From the NCBI GenBank assembly GCA_003131925.1, contig PKWC01000095.1, positions 12,907 through 18,221 on the forward strand: a stretch of DNA of 5,315 nucleotides, in the 5' to 3' direction. Each line of letters opens with the position of its first letter. The stretch's first letter is position 1. Source of the stretch: Alphaproteobacteria bacterium. GTDB lineage: Bacteria; Pseudomonadota; Alphaproteobacteria; Micropepsales; Micropepsaceae. The notes under the pieces are model-generated. The model was given only the letters and a program-made list of their open reading frames with translations, searched no databases and was not told the origin of the DNA. Below, piece by piece: positions 1 through 5,315 of the stretch. The translations under genes were made by a program, and so were the position numbers.

Positions 1-1889
1 GGTTCCTGCTGGCCGTTCCAGTCGGCCTGGTTGCAGCCATCGCAATTGCGCTCGTCATGCCGCCAGATGGTCGAGCCATTGCGGTCCTGGATGCGGTCGA
101 TCAGCGTTGCATTAATCTTCTTGCCCCCGTTGACGAATTCGGCGTAGCCGGTCGTCAACCGCACCAGCGTCGTATCGGCCGCGCCGATCGCGTTCGAAAG
201 CCAGGGTGTCAGCGTATCGTAGACACCGAAACGAATCGGATACGGCACGACATTCTTCATGCCGACTTCATAGGCGAGCCTGATCGTCATCAGGTTGCGC
301 GACAGTTCGATGCCGCGCCGCAAAGTCTGGAGCCCGAGATATTTGTTCTCGAAATTCTTGGGCGTCCACATTGGCAGACCCGGGCCCTGAGGCAGCGAGA
401 TGGGTGCGTCCTCGACCTTGCTGACCGGCGTGAACCCATGATCGAGAGCGGCGGCATAGACAAAAGGCTTGAAAGCCGAACCGGGCTGGCGTTGCGCCTG
501 CATCGCGCGATCGAACTGGCTTGAGGCGTAGCTGAAGCCGCCCGAGAGCGCGAGCACGCGCCCCGTATGCGGATCCATGGCGACAATCGCTCCGTTGACC
601 TCGGGAACCTGACGCAGCCCGAACTCGCCGGCCGTTCCGACCGGCTCGACGTAGACGACATCGCCGATCTTGACGACTTCCTGCGGCCGTTCCGGCACCG
701 CTCCCACCAGTGCATCGTGCAGTTCCTTGCGCGCCCACAAGAGCTCGCTGAACGGAATCCGGGCGCGCGCGCCGTCGTCGAGCCCTATCTCGACAGATCG
801 CTCCGGCCCGAATCCGAGTACGACAGCGGCGCGCCACGTATCGATGCCGGAGCGGTTTCCAACCGCCGCGAGCGTCTCCTTCCAGCTGCCGGTGGCGGGA
901 ATGTTGCTGCGCGCGCCGCGCCAGCCATGTCGGCGATCATAGCGCACGAGGCCGGCGCGCAACGCATTCACGGCAAAGTTCTGAAGCCTTGCATCGAGAG
1001 TGGAGCGAACCTGCAGGCCACCGTCGTAGAGCGCGCGCTCGCCATATTTCGTGTAAAGGATGCGCCGCACTTCTTCGACGAAATAATCCGCGTCCACAGC
1101 CTGAATGCCAAGCGGCCGCATCTGGGTGACGAGCGGCTCGGCTATCGCGGCTCTGGCCTCGTCATAGGTGATGTAGCCGTTCTCCGACATTTGCCGGATC
1201 ACCCAGTTGCGGCGATCAAGGGCAGCGGCCTTGTTGAAACGCGGATCGTAATTGCTAGGCGCCTTCGGCAATGCCGCCAGAAAGGCCGCTTCGGAGATAT
1301 CCAATTGGTCCAGCGACTTGTCGAAATAATTGAGCGCCGCCGCCGCCACGCCATAGGAATTCTCACCCAGAAAAATCTCGTTCAAATAGAGTTCGAGGAT
1401 TTTCTGCTTCGGATAGGTGGCATCGAGGCGTACCGCGAGAATTGCTTCCTTGATCTTGCGCGAGAACCGGACCTCGCCATTGAGCAGGAAGTTCTTCGCG
1501 ACCTGCTGCGTAATCGTCGAGGCGCCTTCGAGACGCTTGTGCTCGACCACGTTGACGACATCCTTGAGCGCAGCGCGCAGAATGCCGCTCGGGTCGATTC
1601 CGGGATGCCTGAAGAAGTTCTTGTCCTCGGCCGACGTGAAGGCGTTCACGACCAACTTCGGCACGAAGGCGATCGGCACGAAAATGCGCCGTTCGCGCGC
1701 ATATTCGCCGAGCAGCGTTCCGTTGCCCGCGTAGACGCGTGTCGTTACCGGCGGCTGGTAATTCTTGAGGGCCTCTACACTCGGCAGATCCCGTGTCGTG
1801 GAATAGACATACACGACGGCGCCCACCAGCGCGGCGAGCACAAGTCCGCCAACCGCAAGTCCGAGTGGGAGAAAGATGCGACGGAACAT
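1..1889 (-). CDS. mrcA: Penicillin-binding protein 1A, bifunctional transglycosylase/transpeptidase (C-terminus cut by window start)
   Basis: Class A PBP that polymerises lipid II into glycan strands and cross-links stem peptides on the periplasmic face of the inner membrane. The start is ATG at 1889, preceded by a good Shine-Dalgarno; 629 complete residues are visible and the frame is open to position 1. Seen in order: a short cytoplasmic MFRR, a membrane anchor at about residues 5-29, and a GT51 domain with EDKNFFRHPG (catalytic Glu88), EGASTITQQ (121-129), RKIKE (second acidic residue Glu148) and ELYLNE (166-171). A linker/OB-like region follows at about 310-420. The transpeptidase domain has the nucleophile motif SAFK (Ser471, Lys474) and SRN (530-532). 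The KTG motif and C-terminus lie outside the window. A Cys616-Cys619 pair (CDGC) sits in the transpeptidase domain near the cut. It lies 58 nt downstream of amiC on the same strand and is probably cotranscribed. Identification is firm; the symbol could equally be ponA or pbp1A. Confidence 0.96.
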   Translation of the reverse strand, partial: MFRRIFLPLGLAVGGLVLAALVGAVVYVYSTTRDLPSVEALKNYQPPVTTRVYAGNGTLLGEYARERRIFVPIAFVPKLVVNAFTSAEDKNFFRHPGIDPSGILRAALKDVVNVVEHKRLEGASTITQQVAKNFLLNGEVRFSRKIKEAILAVRLDATYPKQKILELYLNEIFLGENSYGVAAAALNYFDKSLDQLDISEAAFLAALPKAPSNYDPRFNKAAALDRRNWVIRQMSENGYITYDEARAAIAEPLVTQMRPLGIQAVDADYFVEEVRRILYTKYGERALYDGGLQVRSTLDARLQNFAVNALRAGLVRYDRRHGWRGARSNIPATGSWKETLAAVGNRSGIDTWRAAVVLGFGPERSVEIGLDDGARARIPFSELLWARKELHDALVGAVPERPQEVVKIGDVVYVEPVGTAGEFGLRQVPEVNGAIVAMDPHTGRVLALSGGFSYASSQFDRAMQAQRQPGSAFKPFVYAAALDHGFTPVSKVEDAPISLPQGPGLPMWTPKNFENKYLGLQTLRRGIELSRNLMTIRLAYEVGMKNVVPYPIRFGVYDTLTPWLSNAIGAADTTLVRLTTGYAEFVNGGKKINATLIDRIQDRNGSTIWRHDERNCDGCNQADWNGQQE

Positions 1890-1893
1890 TCTA

Positions 1894-1899
1894 TCCTTC
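1894..1899 (-). promoter_or_regulatory. Ribosome binding site of mrcA
   Basis: On the minus strand the sequence reads GAAGGATAGAATG, placing an AAGGA Shine-Dalgarno core 4 nt before the ATG at 1889. This supports that start over internal Met codons; the membrane anchor begins only a few residues later. Confidence 0.8.
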
Positions 1900-1928
1900 A
1901 CGCCCGGCCTTGATGCCGCGCGATTATG

Positions 1929-1941
1929 GCCTTGGCAAGGC
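1929..1941. repeat. Short inverted repeat in the amiC-mrcA gap
   Basis: GCCTT-GGC-AAGGC is a perfect 5-bp stem with a 3-nt loop, lying between the amiC stop and the mrcA ribosome binding site. There is no T-run on either side, so it does not look like an intrinsic terminator. It could be a minor mRNA hairpin or chance. Confidence 0.4.
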
Positions 1942-1947
1942 GTTCCG

Positions 1948-3261
1948 TCACTCGGTCTCCTGCGCCGTCGCGGTCACGGGAGTAGCCGTCCGCAGCTGCT
2001 TGTCTACCGCGTTCGCGAGGACCGACGCCACCCTGTCGCGCCAGCTATCCGTCGCCATCTGCGCGCAATCTCTTGGGTTGGAAAGGTAACCCAGTTCGAT
2101 GAGCACCGCTGGAACATCGGGAGCTTTCAGCACGACAAAGCCCGCCGAGCGATGCGGGTCACGCGGCAAAATGTCCGTCACGTGCGCCAACTGGGCGACC
2201 GCGGATTGGGCGAAGCGGACGGACCTGTTCATTGTGTCCCGCTGGGCAAGGCCGATCAAGATCGATGCTACGGGGCTGTTTTGACCGGAGAGATCGACGC
2301 CTGCAATAACATCCGACAGGTTTTCCTTCCGCGCGAGGGCCGCGGCCTCCCGGTCTGATCCCGCTTCCGACAGGGTGTAGACAGACGCGCCGTAGACCGA
2401 CGGATCGGAATTGGAGTCCGCGTGCAGTGAAACGAACAGATCGGCGTGCAATGCGCGCGCCACATTCACCCGTTCGAGAAGCGGGATGTAGAGGTCGCTA
2501 TCCCGTGTGAGGTGGACGGAATAGCCGCGCCGCAAGAGCTTCTTCCGCAGCCGGAGCACCTCATCCAGTACGAGATCCTTTTCGACGACGCCATCCACGC
2601 CCGATGCGCCGGCGTCGATACCGCCGTGGCCCGCGTCCAGCACGACCACGCGCCTTTCCGCAACGGCATCCGCAGAGGTCGTCGAACCAGGGGGAGTTGC
2701 GGTTGCAAGGCGTTCCGCCGCCGCTTCTCTGGCTCGCAGATCAGCAGGCCATCCTGCGGTTGACGCAAATTTCGCCTGCGTGGTCGGCAGAAGGTCGAGG
2801 ACGATGCGAAAGCCATTGCCTGCTTGTGGCGGAAGAATCAGAGGCTCCGAAATTTTTGCGGGTCGGCGCAGATCGATCACGAAGCGGGAATTTCCCGGGC
2901 GGAAAAGACCGTAGCGATAGCTTCCGACGGCGCCCTTGCCGCTCGGACGATCTTCGCTTGTGGGCCGCCAGAGCATTTCTGGCATGTCGATGACGACACG
3001 ATTCGGATTGGCCAGTGTGAAAACGCGAACTTTGACGGGATCGGAAAGCTCGACGATGAAGCGAGTCCGATCGGCGCGTTCATCGATGTGGGCGCTCATG
3101 ACCACGGGCTCCGCATCGGTTTCCGCCGTGCCCACGGGGGCAGGCTTGGCCAACGAAATTTCAGCGCGAAGCGGCCTTGCAGACGCTCCGCTCGCCACGA
3201 ACGCCCCCACGGCGGTTCCCAGCAGGAGCAGTCCCACACCAAGCCCGAATCGCTGCTTCAT
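1948..3261 (-). CDS. amiC: Periplasmic N-acetylmuramoyl-L-alanine amidase (AMIN + Amidase_3)
   Basis: Zinc amidase that cleaves the bond between N-acetylmuramic acid and L-alanine, splitting septal peptidoglycan so daughter cells can separate. I use ATG 3261 (437 aa) because it gives a compact Sec signal peptide: MKQR, a hydrophobic core at residues 5-23, and likely cleavage after ASA (Ala28). There is no twin-arginine motif, unlike E. coli AmiC. An AMIN domain, which usually targets peptidoglycan or the septum, covers about residues 63-156. A linker rich in Ala, Thr and Pro follows, then Amidase_3 at about 205-421. Expected zinc ligands are present: His212 in DAGHGG, Glu227 in VEKDL, His280 in SLHAD; Glu389 in LIELGYLSN completes the site. 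Residues about 300-350, between the last two, probably hold the regulatory helix that blocks the site until a LytM-type activator binds (known for the family, inferred here). ATG 3291 (447 aa) is a possible alternative start; neither has a strong Shine-Dalgarno. Stop TGA is at 1950-1948. Likely first gene of an operon with mrcA. Confidence 0.94.
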   Translation of the reverse strand: MKQRFGLGVGLLLLGTAVGAFVASGASARPLRAEISLAKPAPVGTAETDAEPVVMSAHIDERADRTRFIVELSDPVKVRVFTLANPNRVVIDMPEMLWRPTSEDRPSGKGAVGSYRYGLFRPGNSRFVIDLRRPAKISEPLILPPQAGNGFRIVLDLLPTTQAKFASTAGWPADLRAREAAAERLATATPPGSTTSADAVAERRVVVLDAGHGGIDAGASGVDGVVEKDLVLDEVLRLRKKLLRRGYSVHLTRDSDLYIPLLERVNVARALHADLFVSLHADSNSDPSVYGASVYTLSEAGSDREAAALARKENLSDVIAGVDLSGQNSPVASILIGLAQRDTMNRSVRFAQSAVAQLAHVTDILPRDPHRSAGFVVLKAPDVPAVLIELGYLSNPRDCAQMATDSWRDRVASVLANAVDKQLRTATPVTATAQETE

Positions 3262-3338
3262 CGCCGAATCTTGCCCCAATACGTCGCCCATTCGCACTCG
3301 GTCTGTGCCTGCGCCATCGCCAGCATTGAAAAATATGG

Positions 3339-3354
3339 TGAATTCTCCATTAAC
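3339..3354 (+). promoter_or_regulatory. Candidate CtrA-type box
   Basis: TGAA-N7-TTAAC differs at one base from the alphaproteobacterial CtrA consensus TTAA-N7-TTAAC. It sits in the AT-rich part of the intergenic region, 78 bp upstream of the amiC start at 3261. Control of a daughter-cell-separation amidase by the cell-cycle regulator CtrA would make sense, but this is inference from one imperfect site in AT-rich DNA. Confidence 0.25.
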
Positions 3355-3371
3355 AATTCTGGACCAACCTC

Positions 3372-3399
3372 TTGCCGCGGCGGGAGCCGCCACTTAAAA
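3372..3399 (+). promoter_or_regulatory. Weak candidate promoter for rne
   Basis: TTGCCG (3372-3377) and TTAAAA (3394-3399) are spaced by 16 nt, loosely like a housekeeping sigma promoter. If used, it gives an rne leader of roughly 310 nt. A 5-bp GGCGG/CCGCC inverted repeat (3379-3391) fills the spacer. Both hexamers match poorly, so this is a tentative call. Confidence 0.2.
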
Positions 3400-3444
3400 G
3401 GAATTCGTCCTGTGGCGATGACCGCGCCGGACACCCTCTTCCGA

Positions 3445-3487
3445 TTCCGGAATGGCCGGGACCGGAACAACACCGTTCCTCGAACGG
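3445..3487 (+). repeat. Cluster of overlapping short inverted repeats upstream of rne
   Basis: Three possible stems share arms: TTCCGG (3445-3450) with CCGGAA (3462-3467); GGAAC (3464-3468) with GTTCC (3475-3479); and CCGTTC (3473-3478) with GAACGG (3482-3487, loop CTC). Adjacent stems exclude each other. They would be in the rne leader if transcription starts upstream of 3445. The last is the cleanest, a 6-bp perfect stem with a 3-nt loop. Confidence 0.35.
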
Positions 3488-3521
3488 CGAGGGATCCAGG
3501 CAGCAAGCGGTTTCACAGGCC

Positions 3522-3537
3522 TCGTGCACGCGCACGA
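3522..3537. repeat. Perfect hairpin in the rne upstream region
   Basis: TCGTGC-ACGC-GCACGA forms a perfect 6-bp stem with a 4-nt loop. No U-tract follows on either strand, so it is not a standard terminator. It could be a structural element of the rne leader; in E. coli the rne 5' UTR folds into hairpins that mediate autoregulation, but whether that applies here is unknown. Confidence 0.4.
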
Positions 3538-3663
3538 CCGCGAAGTGAATTGCGATGAGCTACACAACTCAGCCGAGATCCTTTCGTCCAGCGGCACTTC
3601 TGCCGTCGCAAGGTCTCGCGGATCAACATTCAACGCGACCGGTGTCCCCATTGAGCTGCGGCA

Positions 3664-3710
3664 TTGCCCGGAAGGCTTGCTCCCGCTTGCGTGCGACGCC
3701 GTTGCCCGGA
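3664..3710 (+). repeat. 9-bp direct repeat flanking the rne translation start region
   Basis: TTGCCCGGA occurs at 3664-3672 and again at 3702-3710. The second copy runs into the rne Shine-Dalgarno, and the first creates a similar GGAAGG purine tract 42-48 nt upstream of the start that serves no obvious start codon. A chance duplication is possible. Confidence 0.4.
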
Positions 3711-3711
3711 G
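3708..3711 (+). promoter_or_regulatory. Ribosome binding site of rne
   Basis: GGAG lies 6 nt before the ATG at 3718, an ideal spacing, and fixes the rne start. The in-frame GTG at 3691 has no suitably placed Shine-Dalgarno. Confidence 0.75.
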
Positions 3712-3717
3712 ATTCGA

Positions 3718-5315
3718 ATGCCAAAACGCATGATTATCGATGCCAGCCACCGGGAAGAAACCCGGGTTGTCGTTCTCGAAGGACAAAAAGTCGAAGAGTT
3801 TGATTTCGAGGCCGCAGCCAAACGGCCTCTCAAGGGAAACATCTATCTCGCCAAGATGACGCGCGTCGAGCCGTCGCTGCAGGCTGCGTTTGTCGAATAT
3901 GGCGGCAATCGGCAGGGATTTCTGGCTTTTGCAGAAATCCATCCAGATTACTATCAAATCCCGATTGCCGATCGCATGGCGCTGCTCGCGGAACAGGAAG
4001 CCGAAGCGAGGCGTCGCGCCGACGACGACATTGAATCCGTCGAGACCACCAGCATCCCGGCACAGGAGTCGGCAGCCGAGGCTGCCACCTCGGTGCAGGA
4101 TGATTCGCAAATGGAAGCCTTTTCGGGCGAAGAACAGCCCGACGTGGATTCCTCGATTCATGCCCTCAACGAGCAAAACCCGGATGAGCACGTCGATCAG
4201 CATGAGCCGACGCTGATTTCCGAGTCCGATCTTGCGGAGGCGGCGACCTGGGCCGAAGGGGCGCAAACAACGCCGAATGCGGTCGGCGGACATGACGAAG
4301 AGGGAGTCGATGCCACGGCTCCCGCGGAAAGCAAATTGCAGACAGCGCGGCCCGCTCAACGCTGGACACGCAAGCGGCACTACAAGATCCAGGAAGTCAT
4401 CAAACGCCGCCAGGTGATCCTGGTACAGGTGGTCAAGGAGGAACGCGGCAACAAGGGCGCTGCGCTCACAACCTATCTTTCGCTCGCCGGCCGATACTGC
4501 GTTCTCATGCCAAACACGCCGCGGGGCGGCGGCATATCGCGCAAAATCACCAGCGCGACGGATCGCACCCGGCTGAAATCCGCCGCGCAATCGCTCGAAT
4601 TGCCGGAAGGAATGGGTCTGATCATTCGCACCGCGGGCGAGAACCGAACCAAAGCGGAGATCAAGCGGGACTACGAATATCTCCTGCGCATGTGGGACAC
4701 GATCCGGGAGTTGACGCTGAAATCGAATGCGCCTGCCTGCGTGTATGAGGAAGGCGATCTGATCAAGCGCGCGATCCGCGATCTCTACAACAAGGACGTC
4801 ACGGAGATCGTCGTTGAAGGCGACGAGGGCTACCGCAACGCCAAGGACTTCATGCGCATGCTGATGCCCAGCCATGCCAAGAACGTGAAGCCCTACAAGG
4901 AGCCGATTCCTCTCTTTCAGCGCTATCAGATCGAGGCGCAGCTCGACGCAATGTTTACGCCGACCGTCACGCTCAAGTCAGGCGGTTACATCGTCATCAA
5001 TCAGACCGAGGCCCTGGTGTCGATCGACGTCAATTCAGGCAGGGCAACCCGCGAACATTCGATCGAGGACACGGCGTACAAGACAAATCTCGAGGCGGCG
5101 GAAGAGGTCGCGCGGCAGCTGCGTCTGCGCAACTTAGGCGGCATCATCATCATTGATTTTATCGACATGGAGGAGCCTGAGCACCGTCGACAAGTCATCC
5201 AAGCGCTGGAACGCGCGTTGAAAGAGGATCACGTCAAAACCAACATCTCCTCGGTGTCGCCCTTGGGCTTGGTGGAAATGACGCGTAAGCGCACGCGCGA
5301 GAGCCTGGAACATCT
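3718..5315 (+). CDS. rne: Ribonuclease E, N-terminal catalytic half (cut by window end)
   Basis: Essential single-strand endoribonuclease for rRNA and tRNA processing and mRNA turnover, usually the scaffold of the degradosome at the membrane. ATG 3718 follows a good Shine-Dalgarno; 532 complete residues are visible, open to the edge. The protein starts MPKRMIIDAS, the RNase H-like fold and S1 entry typical of RNase E. The S1 region begins at about residue 37 (LKGNIYLAKMTRVEPSLQAAFVEYGG), is interrupted by an acidic insertion (about 88-217) and resumes at YKIQEVIKRRQ (222 on) with KEERGNKGAALTT. The 5' sensor and RNase H segments follow (LELPEGMGLIIRTAGENR). The DNase I-like catalytic part has Asp437 and Asn439 (SIDVNSGRAT) and Asp480 (IIDFIDM); the 43-residue Asp-Asp spacing equals that of E. 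coli Asp303/Asp346. The Zn-link cysteines and C-terminal scaffold lie beyond the edge. Residues 472-532 look more like RNase G than alphaproteobacterial RNase E. Confidence 0.95.
   Translation, partial: MPKRMIIDASHREETRVVVLEGQKVEEFDFEAAAKRPLKGNIYLAKMTRVEPSLQAAFVEYGGNRQGFLAFAEIHPDYYQIPIADRMALLAEQEAEARRRADDDIESVETTSIPAQESAAEAATSVQDDSQMEAFSGEEQPDVDSSIHALNEQNPDEHVDQHEPTLISESDLAEAATWAEGAQTTPNAVGGHDEEGVDATAPAESKLQTARPAQRWTRKRHYKIQEVIKRRQVILVQVVKEERGNKGAALTTYLSLAGRYCVLMPNTPRGGGISRKITSATDRTRLKSAAQSLELPEGMGLIIRTAGENRTKAEIKRDYEYLLRMWDTIRELTLKSNAPACVYEEGDLIKRAIRDLYNKDVTEIVVEGDEGYRNAKDFMRMLMPSHAKNVKPYKEPIPLFQRYQIEAQLDAMFTPTVTLKSGGYIVINQTEALVSIDVNSGRATREHSIEDTAYKTNLEAAEEVARQLRLRNLGGIIIIDFIDMEEPEHRRQVIQALERALKEDHVKTNISSVSPLGLVEMTRKRTRESLEH
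4018..4332 (+). other. Acidic insertion within the RNase E S1 domain
   Basis: Residues 101-205 of the rne product contain 28 Asp/Glu and no Lys or Arg, with low-complexity Ala, Ser, Thr and Gln stretches. The insertion splits the S1 fold between ADRMALL (about residue 84-90) and the basic run RWTRKRHYKIQ (215 on), where E. coli RNase E has only a short linker. It is probably disordered. From memory, insertions at this place occur in other alphaproteobacterial RNase E proteins, with variable sequence. Confidence 0.8.

Larger units (their letters stand above)
3262..3717. other. Divergent intergenic region between amiC and rne
   Basis: These 456 bp separate two divergently transcribed genes and should contain both promoters and the 5' leader of rne. 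The stretch 3325-3361 is distinctly AT-rich compared with its flanks and is the best place for the amiC promoter. I found no convincing gene: the frames open here (for example 3452-3733 plus) run into rne out of frame, lack a recognisable domain and lack a good ribosome binding site. Small hairpins, a direct repeat and a CtrA-like box are listed separately. Confidence 0.8.

Noticed and set aside
567..1913. 448-codon open frame on the plus strand opposite mrcA
   Set aside because: It is antisense to a clear PBP1A with intact GT51 and transpeptidase motifs; the translation has no recognisable domain, and long antisense frames are expected from the codon bias of this genome.
3379..3391. GGCGG-GAG-CCGCC hairpin as an intrinsic terminator
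   Set aside because: The stem is only 5 bp, no T-run follows on either strand, and both neighbouring genes are transcribed away from it.
3262..3393. 44-residue N-terminal extension of the amidase from the upstream ATG at 3393
   Set aside because: It would bury the signal peptide behind a polar, low-information stretch and leave almost no room for the promoter in the AT-rich segment. ATG 3261, or less likely 3291, fits better.
3691..3693. In-frame GTG as an earlier rne start
   Set aside because: The nearest purine-rich tract (3670-3675) is too far away, and ATG 3718 has a well-spaced GGAG and gives the usual RNase E N-terminus.
3452..3733. 93-codon plus-strand frame as a leader peptide or small gene upstream of rne
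   Set aside because: It overlaps the rne start out of frame, has no spaced Shine-Dalgarno and no recognisable features.
3394..4875. 493-codon open frame on the minus strand opposite rne and the intergenic region
   Set aside because: It is antisense to the RNase E catalytic core, shows no domain, and is explained by codon bias. It is tempting only because of its length.

Overview
The window is a chromosomal housekeeping locus from an alphaproteobacterium. Protein signatures and gene order suggest Hyphomicrobiales (Rhizobiales) or a close relative. Base composition is moderately GC-rich, and the antisense frames of the real genes stay open for long stretches, as expected for such a genome. I see no mobile element, CRISPR array, tRNA or rRNA.

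Layout. On the minus strand, read right to left, are amiC (periplasmic N-acetylmuramoyl-L-alanine amidase, 3261-1948) and then mrcA (bifunctional penicillin-binding protein 1A, from 1889 and cut by the window start at 1). They are separated by 58 nt and probably form one peptidoglycan operon: the amidase cleaves stem peptides from glycan strands and PBP1A polymerises and cross-links new strands. On the plus strand, rne (ribonuclease E) begins at 3718 and runs off the right edge. The 456-bp gap between the divergent starts (3262-3717) must hold both promoters and the rne leader. It contains one CtrA-like box, several small hairpins, a short direct repeat and a GANTC site just before each start codon. 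The divergent order rne / amidase / PBP1A is, from memory, a conserved alphaproteobacterial neighbourhood, often continuing into prfB beyond mrcA; that part is not visible here.

The gene content is ordinary. The most unusual signal is inside rne. Up to about residue 470 it reads as a normal alphaproteobacterial RNase E, but residues 472-532 (5131-5315) read like RNase G (NLGGIIIIDFIDM, GLVEMTRKRTRESLEH). That stretch opens with a TTA leucine codon, the only one I saw in the visible rne. It may be a recombination mosaic, an assembly chimera or a lineage-specific variant. The second noteworthy feature is a 105-residue acidic insertion in the RNase E S1 region that has no Lys or Arg.
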